Positions 36,448 through 48,695 of a stretch of DNA of 64,000 nucleotides are shown here, one piece after another. The notes under the pieces are model-generated. The model had not been told where the DNA came from. It saw only the letters and a list, made by a program, of their open reading frames with translations, and searched no databases. Positions within the stretch are counted from its first letter, which is position 1. Every line of letters starts with the position of its first letter. Position numbers and translations under genes: made by a program. The stretch spans positions 906,205 to 970,204 of the forward strand of contig NZ_LMDK01000012.1 of NCBI RefSeq assembly GCF_001425055.1, read 5' to 3'. Origin of the DNA: Pelomonas sp. Root1237. GTDB taxonomy: Bacteria; Pseudomonadota; Gammaproteobacteria; Burkholderiales; Burkholderiaceae_C.

Positions 36448-36457
36448 GCGCCAAGGT

Positions 36458-37054
36458 ATGAGCCTGAATCTCGAAACCCTGGCCCAGCAAGTTGGCGCCG
36501 TCCTCGGTGAGCGCGTCGTTGCGCTGAAGAACGCCCTGGGCGAACTGACGCTGACCGTGCGCGCGGCCGACTACCTCGAGGTCGCGACGACGCTGCGTGA
36601 CCACCCCGAGCTGAAGTTTGAGCAGTTGATCGACCTCTGCGGCGTCGACTACAGCAGCTTCGGCGATGGTGCCTACGAAGGCGCCCGCTACGCCGCAGTC
36701 AGCCACCTGCTGTCGATCAGCAAGAACTGGCGCCTGCGCCTGAAGGTCTTCGCCACCGACGACGACTTCCCCTGCGTGGCCTCGGTCACCGGCGTGTGGA
36801 GTTCGGCCAACTGGTTTGAGCGCGAAGCCTTCGACATGTACGGCGTCATCTTCGACGGCCACGACGACCTGCGCCGCATCCTGACGGACTACGGCTTCAT
36901 CGGCCACCCGATGCGCAAGGACTTCCCGGTGTCGGGTCATGTCGAGATGCGCTACGACGCCGAGCAGAAGCGAGTCATCTACCAGCCGGTGACCATCGAG
37001 CCGCGTGAGATCACGCCTCGGATCATTCGCGAAGACAAGTACGGCGGGCTCTGA
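36458..37054 (+). CDS. nuoC: NADH-quinone oxidoreductase subunit C
   Basis: A 198-residue peripheral-arm subunit (30 kDa-type), separate from NuoD here rather than fused as in Escherichia coli. The signature is [20 protein letters not shown], followed by [20 protein letters not shown]. The ATG giving [11 protein letters not shown] has an AAGG upstream; the frame further upstream overlaps nuoB and is not used. nuoD begins 3 bases after the stop. Confidence 0.95.
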   Translation: MSLNLETLAQQVGAVLGERVVALKNALGELTLTVRAADYLEVATTLRDHPELKFEQLIDLCGVDYSSFGDGAYEGARYAAVSHLLSISKNWRLRLKVFATDDDFPCVASVTGVWSSANWFEREAFDMYGVIFDGHDDLRRILTDYGFIGHPMRKDFPVSGHVEMRYDAEQKRVIYQPVTIEPREITPRIIREDKYGGL

Positions 37055-37057
37055 ACC

Positions 37058-38311
37058 ATGGCCGAAATCAAGAACTACACCCTCAACTTCGGTCCGCAGC
37101 ATCCGGCCGCCCACGGCGTGCTGCGTCTGGTGCTGGAGCTGGACGGCGAAGTCATCCAGCGTGCCGACCCCCACATCGGCCTGCTGCACCGCGCGACCGA
37201 GAAACTTGCCGAGAGCAAGACCTACATCCAGTCGCTGCCCTATATGGACCGTCTCGACTATGTGTCGATGATGGCGAATGAGCAGGCCTACTGCCTGGCC
37301 ATTGAAAAGATGATGGGCATCGAGGTGCCGATCCGCGCGCAATACATCCGCGTGATGTTTGCCGAGATCACGCGCTTGCTGAACCACCTGATGTGGCTGG
37401 GTGCGCACGGCTTGGATTGCGGTGCGATGAACGTGCTCATCTACTGCTTCCGCGAGCGCGAAGACCTGTTCGACATGTACGAGGCGGTATCAGGCGCGCG
37501 TATGCACGCGGCCTACTTTCGGCCGGGCGGCGTCTACCGCGACCTGCCGGACACGATGCCGAAGCACCAGGCCAGCAAGATCCGCAATGCCAAGGCCATC
37601 GACAGGCTCAACGAGAACCGCCAAGGCTCGCTGCTGGACTTCATCGATGACTTCACCGCGCGCTTCCCGAAGAACGTCGACGACTACGAAACGCTGCTGA
37701 CCGACAACCGAATCTGGAAACAGCGCACGGTCGGCATCGGCGTCGTGTCGCCCGAGCGCGCGCTGAATCTGGGCTTCACCGGCCCCATGCTGCGTGGCTC
37801 CGGCATCGCCTGGGACTTGCGCAAGAAGCAGCCCTACGACGTCTACGACCGCCTGGACTTCGACATCCCCATCGGCACCAACGGCGACACCTACGACCGC
37901 TATGTCGTGCGCGTGGAAGAGATGCGCCAGTCCAACCGCATCATCCAGCAGTGCTCGGCCTGGCTGCGTGCCAACCCCGGCCCGGTGATCACCGACAACC
38001 ACAAGGTGGCGCCGCCTTCGCGCGTGGACATGAAGTCCAACATGGAAGAGCTGATTCACCACTTCAAGCTCTTCACCGAGGGCTTCCACGTGCCCGAGGG
38101 CGAGGCCTATGCGGCCGTCGAGCACCCCAAGGGCGAGTTCGGCATCTACATGGTCAGCGACGGCGCCAACAAACCCTACCGCCTGAAGATCCGCCCGCCT
38201 GGTTTTGCCCACTTGGCAGCGCTGGACGAGATGGGACGCGGCCACATGATTGCCGACGCCGTCGCCATCATCGGCACCATGGACATCGTGTTCGGCGAGA
38301 TTGATCGATGA
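37058..38311 (+). CDS. nuoD: NADH-quinone oxidoreductase subunit D
   Basis: A 417-residue 49 kDa-type subunit that forms the quinone-binding site with NuoB. It begins [20 protein letters not shown] and contains [28 protein letters not shown] and the C-terminal [10 protein letters not shown], all diagnostic. The stop overlaps the nuoE start (ATGA). Confidence 0.97.
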   Translation: MAEIKNYTLNFGPQHPAAHGVLRLVLELDGEVIQRADPHIGLLHRATEKLAESKTYIQSLPYMDRLDYVSMMANEQAYCLAIEKMMGIEVPIRAQYIRVMFAEITRLLNHLMWLGAHGLDCGAMNVLIYCFREREDLFDMYEAVSGARMHAAYFRPGGVYRDLPDTMPKHQASKIRNAKAIDRLNENRQGSLLDFIDDFTARFPKNVDDYETLLTDNRIWKQRTVGIGVVSPERALNLGFTGPMLRGSGIAWDLRKKQPYDVYDRLDFDIPIGTNGDTYDRYVVRVEEMRQSNRIIQQCSAWLRANPGPVITDNHKVAPPSRVDMKSNMEELIHHFKLFTEGFHVPEGEAYAAVEHPKGEFGIYMVSDGANKPYRLKIRPPGFAHLAALDEMGRGHMIADAVAIIGTMDIVFGEIDR

Positions 38312-38808
38312 GCTACCAACTCTCTGACGCCACCCGCGCGCGCTTCGACCGCGAGGTCGCCAAGTACCCCTACGAGCTGCGCCAGTCTGCCGTCATGGCC
38401 TGCCTGGCCATCGTGCAGCAGGAGGAGGGCTACGTGTCCCGCGCCGCGGAAGACGTGATCGCCGCCCACCTCGGCATGCCGACCATCGCGGTCTACGAGG
38501 TGACGACCTTCTACAACATGTTCAACCAGCGTCCGGCGGGCAAGTTCAAGCTGAACGTCTGCGCCAACCTGCCCTGCCAGCTGCGAGACGGCCAGAAGGC
38601 GCTGGACCACCTGTGCAGCAAGCTCGACATCGAGCAAGGCGGCACGACGGCCGACGGCCTGTTCACCGTGCAGAAGAGCGAGTGCCTGGGCGCCTGCGCC
38701 GACTCGCCGGTGATGCTGGTCAACGACCGCCAGATGTTGAGCTTCATGACGACCGAGCGCCTGGATGAGCTCGTCGACGTGCTGCGGTCTGAAGCAGCGA
38801 AGGCCTGA
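38308..38808 (+). CDS. nuoE: NADH-quinone oxidoreductase subunit E
   Basis: A 166-residue thioredoxin-fold subunit holding the [2Fe-2S] cluster N1a. The four ligands lie in VCANLPCQL (C-x4-5-C) and [17 protein letters not shown]. The N-terminal helical part contains [20 protein letters not shown]. It is coupled to nuoD by a 4-base overlap and precedes nuoF by 8 bases. Confidence 0.96.
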   Translation: MSYQLSDATRARFDREVAKYPYELRQSAVMACLAIVQQEEGYVSRAAEDVIAAHLGMPTIAVYEVTTFYNMFNQRPAGKFKLNVCANLPCQLRDGQKALDHLCSKLDIEQGGTTADGLFTVQKSECLGACADSPVMLVNDRQMLSFMTTERLDELVDVLRSEAAKA

Positions 38809-38816
38809 GGACGACG

Positions 38817-40157
<1,341 letters not shown>

Positions 40158-40177
40158 GCGCCTAGAGAAACACCACC

Positions 40178-42484
40178 ATGGTTGAAATCGAACTCGACGG
40201 TCAGAAGGTCTCGGTCCTGGAAGGCAGCATGGTCATGCATGCCGCCGAGAAGGCCGGCACCTACATCCCGCACTTCTGCTATCACAAGAAGCTCAGCATC
40301 GCGGCCAACTGCCGCATGTGCCTGGTGGACGTGGAGAAGGCGCCCAAGCCCATGCCGGCCTGCGCGACGCCCGTCACGCAGGGCATGATCGTTCGCACCA
40401 AGAGCGACAAGGCGATCAAGGCCCAGCAGGGCGTCATGGAATTCCTGCTGATCAACCATCCGCTGGATTGCCCCATCTGCGACCAGGGCGGCGAGTGCCA
40501 GCTGCAGGATCTGGCCGTCGGCTACGGTGCTGGCAAGAGCCGCTACACCGAAGAGAAGCGCGTCGTCTTCCACAAGAACGTCGGCCCGCTGATCTCGATG
40601 GAAGAGATGAGCCGCTGCATCCATTGCACCCGCTGCGTGCGCTTCGGCCAGGAGATCGCCGGCCAGATGGAACTGGGCATGGCCCACCGCGGCGAGCACA
40701 GCGAGATCCAGACCTTCGTCGGCCGCACGGTGGACTCCGAGCTGTCGGGCAACATGATCGACATCTGCCCGGTCGGCGCGCTCACGAGCAAGCCGTTCCG
40801 CTACAGCGCCCGCACCTGGGAACTGTCGCGCCGCAAGAGCGTCAGCCCACACGATTCGACCGGTGCCAACCTGATCGTCCAGGTCAAGAACCATCAGGTC
40901 CTGCGCGTCGTTCCGCTCGAGAACGAAGACGTCAACGAATGCTGGATCGCCGACCGCGACCGCTTCAGCTATGAAGCGCTGAACAGCGACCAGCGCCTGA
41001 CCGCGCCCATGATCAAGCAGGGCGGTGCCTGGAAGCAGGTCGATTGGACTACGGCGCTGGAATACATCGCCAACGGCCTCAAGACCATCAAGGCCGACCA
41101 TGGCGCGGCCGCCATCGGCGCGCTGGGCTCGGCCCACAGCACGGTGGAAGAGCTGCACCTGCTCGCACAGCTTGTGCGCGGCCTGGGCAGCGACAACATC
41201 GACCACCGCCTGCGCCACAGCGACTTCGGCAATGTCGCGTCAGCCGGCCAGGCGCACTGGCTGGGCACCAGCATCGCCAGCCTGTCCGAGCTCGACCGCG
41301 CCCTCGTCGTCGGCTCCAACCTGCGCAAGGACCATCCGCTGTTCGCCGCCCGCCTGCGCCACGCCGCGCGCCGTGGTGCCGCTGTGCATCGCGTCGGCCT
41401 GAGCAGCGATGACTGGCTGATGCCGCTCGCCGGCTCGACCTCCGTTGCGCCCTCGGGCTGGGTGCAAGCCCTGGCCGATGTGGCTGCCGCCATTGGTGCT
41501 GGTGCACCACTCGCCGGCACCGCCACCGACGAAGCCAAGGCCATCGCCGCCAGCCTGCAGTCCGGCAAGGCCAAGGCCATCCTGCTGGGCAACGCCGCCG
41601 CCGAGCACCCGCAAGCCACCAGCCTACTGGCGCTGGCGCAGTGGATTGGCCAGCAGACCGGCGCGAGCGTCGGCTACCTGACCGCCGCCGCCAACACGGT
41701 TGGCGCGCAACTGGTGAAGGCGCAGCCGCAGATCGACGGCCTGAACGCCGGCCAGATGCTGAACGGCACTTCGCTGAAGGCCGCACTGCTGCTGAACACC
41801 GACCCGGTGCTGGACTCCGCCAATGCCGCCGCCGCCGCCAAGGCGCTGGACGCGGCCGAGATGGTCGTCGTGCTGAGCCCGTTCAAGAGCGGTCTCGAAT
41901 ACGCCGACGTGCTGCTGCCCATCGCCCCGTTCACCGAGACCTCCGGCAGCTTCGTCAACGCCGAGGGCCGACTGCAGAGCTTCGTCGGCGTCGTGCGCCC
42001 GCTGGCCGAGACGCGTCCGGCCTGGAAGGTGCTGCGTGTGCTGGGCAATCTGCTGGGCCTGCCGGGCTTCGACCAGGACAGCTCCGAGCAGGTGCGCGAA
42101 CAAGCCCTGGGTGGCGACATCGCCGCCCGTCTCAGCAACGCCACCACCTCTGCGCCGCAAGCCGCGGTCAAGGCTGAGGGCGTCGAGCGCTTCGGCAATC
42201 TGCCCATCTACGCGACCGATGCGCTGGTGCGCAACTCGACCTCGCTGCAGCTGACCACCGACGGCCGTGAAGCCGCCACGGTCGGCCTGCCCAGCAGCCT
42301 GTGGCAACAGCTTGGCTTGGCTGAGGGCGATCAGGTCCGCGTCGTGCAGGACGGCGGTGCCGCCCAACTGCCCGCACGCCTTGAAGCCGGCCTGCCGCAA
42401 GGCGTGGCCCGCGTGCCCGCTGGCCTGGCACAAACCGCCGCGTTGGGTGCTGCCTTCGGCACGCTCAACATCAGCAAGGTCTGA
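40178..42484 (+). CDS. nuoG: NADH-quinone oxidoreductase subunit G
   Basis: A 768-residue peripheral-arm subunit with an N-terminal [2Fe-2S] domain ([15 protein letters not shown] and CATPV), a His-Cys [4Fe-4S] site ([14 protein letters not shown]), a further [4Fe-4S] motif ([13 protein letters not shown] with CPVGAL), and a molybdopterin-oxidoreductase-like C-terminal domain (from about 220) that binds no cofactor. The alanine-rich middle part (450-600) is degenerate relative to formate dehydrogenases, as usual. It carries electrons from NuoF toward NuoI. Confidence 0.96.
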   Translation: MVEIELDGQKVSVLEGSMVMHAAEKAGTYIPHFCYHKKLSIAANCRMCLVDVEKAPKPMPACATPVTQGMIVRTKSDKAIKAQQGVMEFLLINHPLDCPICDQGGECQLQDLAVGYGAGKSRYTEEKRVVFHKNVGPLISMEEMSRCIHCTRCVRFGQEIAGQMELGMAHRGEHSEIQTFVGRTVDSELSGNMIDICPVGALTSKPFRYSARTWELSRRKSVSPHDSTGANLIVQVKNHQVLRVVPLENEDVNECWIADRDRFSYEALNSDQRLTAPMIKQGGAWKQVDWTTALEYIANGLKTIKADHGAAAIGALGSAHSTVEELHLLAQLVRGLGSDNIDHRLRHSDFGNVASAGQAHWLGTSIASLSELDRALVVGSNLRKDHPLFAARLRHAARRGAAVHRVGLSSDDWLMPLAGSTSVAPSGWVQALADVAAAIGAGAPLAGTATDEAKAIAASLQSGKAKAILLGNAAAEHPQATSLLALAQWIGQQTGASVGYLTAAANTVGAQLVKAQPQIDGLNAGQMLNGTSLKAALLLNTDPVLDSANAAAAAKALDAAEMVVVLSPFKSGLEYADVLLPIAPFTETSGSFVNAEGRLQSFVGVVRPLAETRPAWKVLRVLGNLLGLPGFDQDSSEQVREQALGGDIAARLSNATTSAPQAAVKAEGVERFGNLPIYATDALVRNSTSLQLTTDGREAATVGLPSSLWQQLGLAEGDQVRVVQDGGAAQLPARLEAGLPQGVARVPAGLAQTAALGAAFGTLNISKV

Positions 42485-42498
42485 GGGAGCTGACAAGA

Positions 42499-43596
42499 AT
42501 GATCGACACCCTCTACCAGAACGGCGCCTCGCTGCTGGGGGCCCTGTGGCCCCTGGTGTGGAGCCTGATGAAGATCATCGCGGTCGTTGCACCGCTGATG
42601 ATCTGCGTCGCCTACCTGACGCTGTGGGAGCGCAAGGCCATCGGCTGGTCGCAGATCCGCCCGGGCCCGAACCGCGTCGGCCCCTACGGCCTGCTGACGC
42701 CCATCGCCGATGCGGTCAAGCTGATCTTCAAGGAGATCATCAAGCCCGCAGCCGCGAGCAAGGGCCTGTTCTTCCTCGGCCCCGTCATGACCATCATGCC
42801 GGCGCTGGCCGCCTGGGCCGTCGTGCCCTTCGGCCCGGATGCCGCCGCCGCCAACGTCAATGCCGGCCTGCTGTACTTGATGGCCATCACCTCGCTCGAG
42901 GTCTACGGCGTCATCATTGCCGGTTGGGCTTCGAACTCGAAGTACGCCTTCCTCGGCGCGCTGCGCGCCTCGGCGCAGATGGTCTCCTACGAGATCGCGA
43001 TGGGCTTTGCGCTGGTCGTCGTGCTGATGGTGACGGGCAGCCTGAACATGACCGAGGTCGTGCAGGTGCAGGAACGCGGTTGGTTTGCATCCCACGGCGT
43101 GCCGCTGCTGTCGTGGAACTGGCTGCCGCTGTTCCCGATCTTCATCGTCTACTTCATCTCGGGCCTGGCCGAAACCAACCGCCATCCGTTCGACGTCGTC
43201 GAAGGCGAATCGGAAATCGTTGCCGGCCACATGATCGAGTACTCGGGCATGTCGTTCGCGATGTTCTTCCTGGCCGAGTACGCCAACATGATCCTGGTGT
43301 CGGCCCTGGCCGTCCTCATGTTCCTGGGCGGCTGGAGCGCGCCGATCTCCTGGAGCCTGTTCGGCATGGAAACGCCGACCTTCATCCAGCACACGATGGC
43401 GTTCTGGAATTGGGCCTGGCTGTTCGGCAAGACCTTCTTCGTCGTCACGACGTTCCTGTGGGTGCGCGCCACGTTCCCGCGCTTCCGCTACGACCAGATC
43501 ATGCGTCTGGGCTGGAAGATCTTCATTCCCATCACGCTGATCTGGCTGGTCGTTGTCGGTGCCTGGATGCAGACACCGTTCAACATCTGGAAGTGA
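42499..43596 (+). CDS. nuoH: NADH-quinone oxidoreductase subunit H
   Basis: A 365-residue membrane subunit linking the quinone site to the proton pumps, with eight to nine helices. Conserved loops are [29 protein letters not shown]-like (here [10 protein letters not shown]) and the charged [19 protein letters not shown] with glutamates lining the E-channel. It lies 14 bases after nuoG. Confidence 0.97.
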   Translation: MIDTLYQNGASLLGALWPLVWSLMKIIAVVAPLMICVAYLTLWERKAIGWSQIRPGPNRVGPYGLLTPIADAVKLIFKEIIKPAAASKGLFFLGPVMTIMPALAAWAVVPFGPDAAAANVNAGLLYLMAITSLEVYGVIIAGWASNSKYAFLGALRASAQMVSYEIAMGFALVVVLMVTGSLNMTEVVQVQERGWFASHGVPLLSWNWLPLFPIFIVYFISGLAETNRHPFDVVEGESEIVAGHMIEYSGMSFAMFFLAEYANMILVSALAVLMFLGGWSAPISWSLFGMETPTFIQHTMAFWNWAWLFGKTFFVVTTFLWVRATFPRFRYDQIMRLGWKIFIPITLIWLVVVGAWMQTPFNIWK

Positions 43597-43606
43597 GGCG
43601 GCGCCC

Positions 43607-44095
43607 ATGACTGCAATCACGAATTTCGCGAAGACCTTCTTCCTCTGGGAACTGCTCAAGGGGATGAAGCTTACCGGGAGGCATTTCCTCTCGCGCAACA
43701 TCACCATCCAGTTCCCGGAAGAGAAGACGCCTCTCTCCCCGCGTTTCCGCGGCCTGCACGCGCTGCGCCGCTACGAGAACGGTGAAGAGCGCTGCATCGC
43801 CTGCAAGCTCTGCGAGGCCGTCTGCCCGGCGATGGCCATCACCATCGAGAGCGACGTGCGCGCCGACGGCAGCCGCCGCACGACGCGCTACGACATCGAC
43901 CTGACCAAGTGCATCTTCTGCGGCTTCTGCGAGGAAAGCTGCCCGGTGGACTCCATCGTCGAGACCAGCATCTTCGAATACCACGGCGAAAAGCGCGGCG
44001 ACCTGTACTTCACCAAGGACATGCTGCTGGCCGTCGGTGACAAGTACGAAGCCGAAATCGCGGCCCAAAAGGAGGCTGATGCCAAGTACCGCTGA
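43607..44095 (+). CDS. nuoI: NADH-quinone oxidoreductase subunit I
   Basis: A 162-residue ferredoxin-type subunit carrying clusters N6a and N6b. The two [4Fe-4S] motifs are [16 protein letters not shown] and [16 protein letters not shown]. The N-terminal amphipathic helix [18 protein letters not shown] anchors it to the membrane arm. The start is the ATG 10 bases after the nuoH stop; the frame extends upstream only into nuoH. Confidence 0.96.
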   Translation: MTAITNFAKTFFLWELLKGMKLTGRHFLSRNITIQFPEEKTPLSPRFRGLHALRRYENGEERCIACKLCEAVCPAMAITIESDVRADGSRRTTRYDIDLTKCIFCGFCEESCPVDSIVETSIFEYHGEKRGDLYFTKDMLLAVGDKYEAEIAAQKEADAKYR

Positions 44096-44148
44096 TCGCT
44101 GACCGGCCTTGCGGCCGCAGCGGTCCAGCTCAGCTGGCCTGGATACGT

Positions 44149-44793
44149 ATGGACATCACGACCATCCTCTTCTACGTCTTCTCCGGCATCCTGCTGGTGA
44201 GTTCGTTCCGCGTCATCACGGCGCGCAGCACCGTGCATGCGGCGCTGTTCCTGATCCTGTCCTTCTTCACGGCGTCCTGCATCTGGATGCTGCTGAAGGC
44301 CGAGTTCCTGGCCATCGCGCTGGTGCTCGTCTACATCGGCGCCGTCATGGTGCTGTTCTTGTTCGTCGTCATGATGCTGGACCTGAACACCGACAGCCTG
44401 CGTGAGGGCTTCTGGAAGCATCTGCCGCTGGCGGCCGTCGTCGGCGCTCTGATCGCCTTCGAGATGGGCATCGTGCTGATGGGCGGCTTCCAACTGTCTG
44501 ACGTGCCGGTGGCCACCGCCGAGCAGCTGAAGATGGGTAATACCAAGCTGCTCGGCATCGAGATCTACACCGCTTACCTGTACCCGCTGCAGATCGCTGC
44601 CGTGCTGCTGCTCGTGGCCATCGTTGCGGCTATCGCGCTGACGCTGCGCCGGCGCAAGGACTCGCGTGCCATGGACGCATCCGAACAGGTCAAGGTCACC
44701 AAGGCCCAGCGCCTGAAGATCGTCAAGATGGCGCCCACCGTCGCCACGCCGCCGGCCCCGCCCGCCGCACCCACCGAAGGAGGCCAGGCATGA
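44149..44793 (+). CDS. nuoJ: NADH-quinone oxidoreductase subunit J
   Basis: A 214-residue membrane subunit with five helices and the pi-bulge helix region [19 protein letters not shown], which is diagnostic. The C-terminus (about 170-214) is a basic and then proline/alanine-rich cytoplasmic tail. The stop overlaps the nuoK start (ATGA). The 53 bases before the gene contain a small palindrome (44125-44137) of no obvious role. Confidence 0.95.
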   Translation: MDITTILFYVFSGILLVSSFRVITARSTVHAALFLILSFFTASCIWMLLKAEFLAIALVLVYIGAVMVLFLFVVMMLDLNTDSLREGFWKHLPLAAVVGALIAFEMGIVLMGGFQLSDVPVATAEQLKMGNTKLLGIEIYTAYLYPLQIAAVLLLVAIVAAIALTLRRRKDSRAMDASEQVKVTKAQRLKIVKMAPTVATPPAPPAAPTEGGQA

Positions 44794-45119
44794 CCGCCAT
44801 TACTGGACTGAGCGGCTTGACCCTGGGCCACTTCCTGACGCTGGGCGCGATGCTGTTCGCGCTGTCGGTGATCGGCATCTTCCTGAACCGCAAGAACCTG
44901 ATCGTGCTGCTGATGGCCATCGAGCTGATGCTGCTGGCGGTCAACATGAACTTCGTCGCCTTCTCGCACTACCTGGGCGACATGGGCGGCCAGGTCTTCG
45001 TGTTCTTCATCCTGACCGTCGCGGCGGCCGAGTCGGCCATCGGCCTGGCCATCCTGGTCGTGCTGTTCCGCAACCGAGCCAGCATCAACGTCGAAGAACT
45101 CGACGCGCTGAAGGGTTGA
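44790..45119 (+). CDS. nuoK: NADH-quinone oxidoreductase subunit K
   Basis: A 109-residue three-helix subunit. The conserved charged helices contain [20 protein letters not shown] (with the key glutamate) and [19 protein letters not shown]. The first eight to ten residues (MTAITGLSG) are extra compared with the usual MTLGHFL start but supply the only ATG. It is coupled to nuoJ by a 4-base overlap. Confidence 0.96.
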   Translation: MTAITGLSGLTLGHFLTLGAMLFALSVIGIFLNRKNLIVLLMAIELMLLAVNMNFVAFSHYLGDMGGQVFVFFILTVAAAESAIGLAILVVLFRNRASINVEELDALKG

Positions 45120-45126
45120 GAAAAAG

Positions 45127-47175
45127 ATGTCTGCACAACTCTCCCAGAACCTGCTGCTGACGGTGCCGCTGGCACCGCTCGCGGGCGCCATCGTCGCCGG
45201 CTTCTTCGGCAAGACGGTGGGCCGCCGCGGCTCGCACATGGTCACCATCCTCGGCGTGCTGATCGCCTTCATCCTGTCGGCGATGACGCTGTACAGCGTG
45301 GCCGTCGACGGCGCGCGCTTCAACGCCACCATCTACGAATGGATGAACCTCGGCGCGCTGAAGATGGAAGTCGGCTTCCTCATCGACGGCCTGACGGCCA
45401 TGATGATGGTGGTCGTGACCTTCGTGTCGCTGATGGTGCACATCTACACCATCGGCTACATGGAAGAGGACGACGGCTACCAGCGCTTCTTCTCCTACAT
45501 CTCGCTGTTCACCTTCAGCATGCTGATGCTCGTCATGAGCAACAACATGCTGCAGCTGTTCTTCGGCTGGGAAGCGGTGGGCCTGGTGTCGTATCTGCTG
45601 ATCGGCTTCTGGTACAAGAAACCGACGGCCATCTTCGCCAACATGAAGGCTTTCCTGGTGAACCGGGTCGGCGACTTCGGCTTCATCCTGGGCATCGGCC
45701 TGCTGGTGGCCTTCGGGGGTTCGCTGAACTACGCCGAGACCTTCGCCAAGTCCGAGATCCTGTCGCAGATGATCTTCCCCGGCACCGATTGGTCGCTGAT
45801 GACGGTCACCTGCATCTGCCTCTTCATCGGTGCGATGGGCAAGTCGGCGCAGTTCCCGCTGCACGTCTGGCTGCCGGACTCGATGGAAGGTCCGACGCCC
45901 ATCTCCGCGCTGATCCATGCCGCCACGATGGTGACGGCCGGCATCTTCATGGTGGCGCGCATGTCGCCGCTGTTCGAGCTGAGCGACACGGCGCTGAACT
46001 TCGTCATGGTGATCGGTGCGATCACGGCGTTGTTCATGGGGTTCCTCGGCATCATCCAGAACGACATCAAGCGCGTCGTGGCGTACTCGACGCTGTCCCA
46101 GCTGGGTTACATGACCGTCGCCCTGGGCGCCTCGGCCTACTCGGTGGCCGTCTTCCACCTGATGACGCACGCCTTCTTCAAGGCGCTGCTGTTCCTGGGC
46201 GCGGGCTCCGTCATCATCGGCATGCACCATGACCAGGACATCCGCAACATGGGCGGCCTGCGCAAGTACATGCCCATCACCTGGATCACGTCGCTGCTGG
46301 GTTCGCTCGCGCTGATCGGCACGCCGCTGTTCTCGGGCTTCTACTCCAAGGACTCGATCATTGAGGCCGTGCACGCCAGCCATCTGCCGGGCGCGCACTT
46401 CGCCTACTTCGCCGTCATCGTCGGTGTGTTCGTGACGGCCTTCTATTCGTTCCGGATGTACTTCCTCGTCTTCCACGGCAAGGAGAACTTCCACCACAAG
46501 CCCTTCCCGCCGGAAGATGACGAGCAGCACGGTCATGACGACCACGGCGACCACCACGCCCACGTGCCGCACGAGTCGCCCTGGGTCGTCACCGCACCGC
46601 TGGTGCTGCTGGCCATCCCCTCGGTCGTGATCGGCTTCATGACCATCCAGCCGATGCTGTTCGGCGACTTCTTCAAGGACGCCATCTTCGTCAACCTGCA
46701 CGCCCACCCGGCGATGGAGGAACTGGCCGAGGAGTTCCATGGCGCCGCCGCGATGGCCCTGCACGGATTGACCTCGCTGCCGTTCTGGCTCGCGCTGGCC
46801 GGTGTCGTGACGGCCTACGTGTTCTACATGGTCGCCCCGAGCATTCCGGCCACGCTGGCCAAGGTGCTGCGCCCGCTGATCATCGTCCTGGAGAACAAGT
46901 ACTTCATGGACTGGATCAACGAGAACATCCTCGCCCGCGCCGCACGCCTCATCGGCATGGGCCTGTGGAAGGGTGGCGATGCCGGGCTGATCGACGGACT
47001 CATCATCAATGGCTCGGCGCGTGGCGTCGGTGGCATCGCGGGCCTGGTGCGCCGCCTGCAGAGCGGCTACCTGTACTGGTACGCCCTCGTCATGATCCTT
47101 GGCGTCACCGGCCTGATGACCTGGCAGCTCTGGCCCTATATCAAGCCCCAGTTCAGCGCCCTGTTCGGGTTCTGA
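45127..47175 (+). CDS. nuoL: NADH-quinone oxidoreductase subunit L
   Basis: A 682-residue antiporter-like proton-pumping subunit. Conserved features include FFGWEAVGLVSYLLIGFW, GKSAQFPLHVWLPDSMEGPT, and the lysine/histidine region HAATMVTAGIFMVARM. The C-terminal part contains the long lateral helix and final anchor. A histidine-rich loop (DEQHGHDDHGDHHAHVPHES, about residues 460-480) could bind metal but is common in betaproteobacterial NuoL. Confidence 0.97.
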   Translation: MSAQLSQNLLLTVPLAPLAGAIVAGFFGKTVGRRGSHMVTILGVLIAFILSAMTLYSVAVDGARFNATIYEWMNLGALKMEVGFLIDGLTAMMMVVVTFVSLMVHIYTIGYMEEDDGYQRFFSYISLFTFSMLMLVMSNNMLQLFFGWEAVGLVSYLLIGFWYKKPTAIFANMKAFLVNRVGDFGFILGIGLLVAFGGSLNYAETFAKSEILSQMIFPGTDWSLMTVTCICLFIGAMGKSAQFPLHVWLPDSMEGPTPISALIHAATMVTAGIFMVARMSPLFELSDTALNFVMVIGAITALFMGFLGIIQNDIKRVVAYSTLSQLGYMTVALGASAYSVAVFHLMTHAFFKALLFLGAGSVIIGMHHDQDIRNMGGLRKYMPITWITSLLGSLALIGTPLFSGFYSKDSIIEAVHASHLPGAHFAYFAVIVGVFVTAFYSFRMYFLVFHGKENFHHKPFPPEDDEQHGHDDHGDHHAHVPHESPWVVTAPLVLLAIPSVVIGFMTIQPMLFGDFFKDAIFVNLHAHPAMEELAEEFHGAAAMALHGLTSLPFWLALAGVVTAYVFYMVAPSIPATLAKVLRPLIIVLENKYFMDWINENILARAARLIGMGLWKGGDAGLIDGLIINGSARGVGGIAGLVRRLQSGYLYWYALVMILGVTGLMTWQLWPYIKPQFSALFGF

Positions 47176-47195
47176 GCGAGAGGCGGAGAACAAGA

Positions 47196-48674
47196 ATGTT
47201 GCTGAGTCTTGCGATTTTTCTGCCCATCGTCTGCGGCGCCTTGCTGCTGGCGCTCGGGCGCGACGAGCAGGCGCACGCCGTGCGCTGGCTGGCCCTGGTC
47301 GCTGCCGTGGCGAGCTTTCTCGCCACCATCCCGCTGATCACCGGCTTTGACACATCGACGGCTGCCATGCAGTTCGTCGAGAACCAACCCTGGATCGACC
47401 GCTTCAACATCAGCTACCACCTGGGCGTGGACGGCATCTCGATGTGGTTCGTGCCGCTGACGGCCTTCATCACCATCATCGTGGTGATCTCGGCCTGGGA
47501 GGTCATCGAGACCCGCGTCAACCAGTACATGGGCGCCTTCCTGATCCTGTCGGGCCTGATGGTGGGCGTGTTCAGCGCGCTGGACGGCATGCTGTTCTAC
47601 GTCTTCTTCGAGGCCACACTGATCCCGATGTACATCATCATCGGCGTCTGGGGCGGCCCGAACCGCGTCTATGCGGCTTTCAAGTTCTTCCTCTACACGC
47701 TGGCCGGCTCGCTGCTGATGCTGATCGCGCTGCTCTACCTGTACTCCCAGGTTCCCGGCGGCAGCTTCGACATCCAGACCTGGCACAAGTTGCCGCTGAC
47801 CGGTGGCGCCCAGACCTGGCTGTTCTTCGCCTTCCTGGCCGCCTTCTCGGTCAAGGTGCCGATGTGGCCGGTGCACACCTGGCTGCCCGATGCCCACGTC
47901 GAGGCCCCCACCGGCGGCTCCGTCGTGCTGGCGGCCATCATGCTGAAGCTGGGTTGCTATGGCTTCCTGCGTTTCTCGCTGCCGATCGCGCCGGACGCCG
48001 CCCGCCACTGGTCCTGGCTGATCATTGCGCTGTCGCTGATCGCCGTCGTCTACATCGGCCTGGTGGCCCTGGTGCAGAAGGACATGAAGAAGCTGGTGGC
48101 CTACTCGTCCATCGCCCACATGGGCTTCGTGACGCTGGGCTTCTTCATCTTCAACGAACTGGGCGTCTCTGGCGGCCTGGTACAGATGATCTCGCACGGC
48201 TTCGTGTCGGGTGCGATGTTCCTGTGCATCGGCGTGCTCTACGACCGCGTGCACTCGCGTGAGATCGCTTCCTATGGTGGTGTCGTCAACACCATGCCCA
48301 AGTTCGCTGCCTTTGCCGTCTTCTTCGGCATGGCCAACTGCGGCCTGCCCGCCACGGCCGGCTTCGTCGGCGAGTGGATGGTCATCCTCGGCACCGTCAA
48401 GGCCAACTTCTGGCTGGGCGGCATCGCCGCGACGGCCCTGGTCTTTGGCGCGGCCTACACGCTGTGGATGATCAAGCGCGTCTACTTTGGCGATATTGCC
48501 AACGACGACGTGCGCGCGCTGACCGACATCAATACCCGCGAATTCCTCATGCTCGCTCTGCTGGCCGTGGCGACGCTGTACATGGGCCTCTATCCCAAGC
48601 CCTTCACCGACGTGATGCACAACTCGGTCACCGAGCTGCTCAGGCATGTCGCGCTCAGCAAGATCCCGGCCTGA
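47196..48674 (+). CDS. nuoM: NADH-quinone oxidoreductase subunit M
   Basis: A 492-residue antiporter-like proton-pumping subunit. Features are FYVFFEATLIPMYIIIGVWG with the conserved glutamate, FFAFLAAFSVKVPMWPVHTW, LPDAHVEAPTGGSVVLA and KKLVAYSSIAHMGFV. The start is the ATG 20 bases after the nuoL stop, preceded by GGCGGAGAA; the upstream frame overlaps nuoL and is a shadow. Confidence 0.97.
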   Translation: MLLSLAIFLPIVCGALLLALGRDEQAHAVRWLALVAAVASFLATIPLITGFDTSTAAMQFVENQPWIDRFNISYHLGVDGISMWFVPLTAFITIIVVISAWEVIETRVNQYMGAFLILSGLMVGVFSALDGMLFYVFFEATLIPMYIIIGVWGGPNRVYAAFKFFLYTLAGSLLMLIALLYLYSQVPGGSFDIQTWHKLPLTGGAQTWLFFAFLAAFSVKVPMWPVHTWLPDAHVEAPTGGSVVLAAIMLKLGCYGFLRFSLPIAPDAARHWSWLIIALSLIAVVYIGLVALVQKDMKKLVAYSSIAHMGFVTLGFFIFNELGVSGGLVQMISHGFVSGAMFLCIGVLYDRVHSREIASYGGVVNTMPKFAAFAVFFGMANCGLPATAGFVGEWMVILGTVKANFWLGGIAATALVFGAAYTLWMIKRVYFGDIANDDVRALTDINTREFLMLALLAVATLYMGLYPKPFTDVMHNSVTELLRHVALSKIPA

Positions 48675-48695
48675 TTTCGAGCAGAGGCAAGAACA

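Noticed and set aside
45085-47193. A long minus-strand frame of about 700 codons opposite nuoL
   Set aside because: Histidine- and glutamine-rich antisense of transmembrane codons; no domain match and full overlap with a certain gene.
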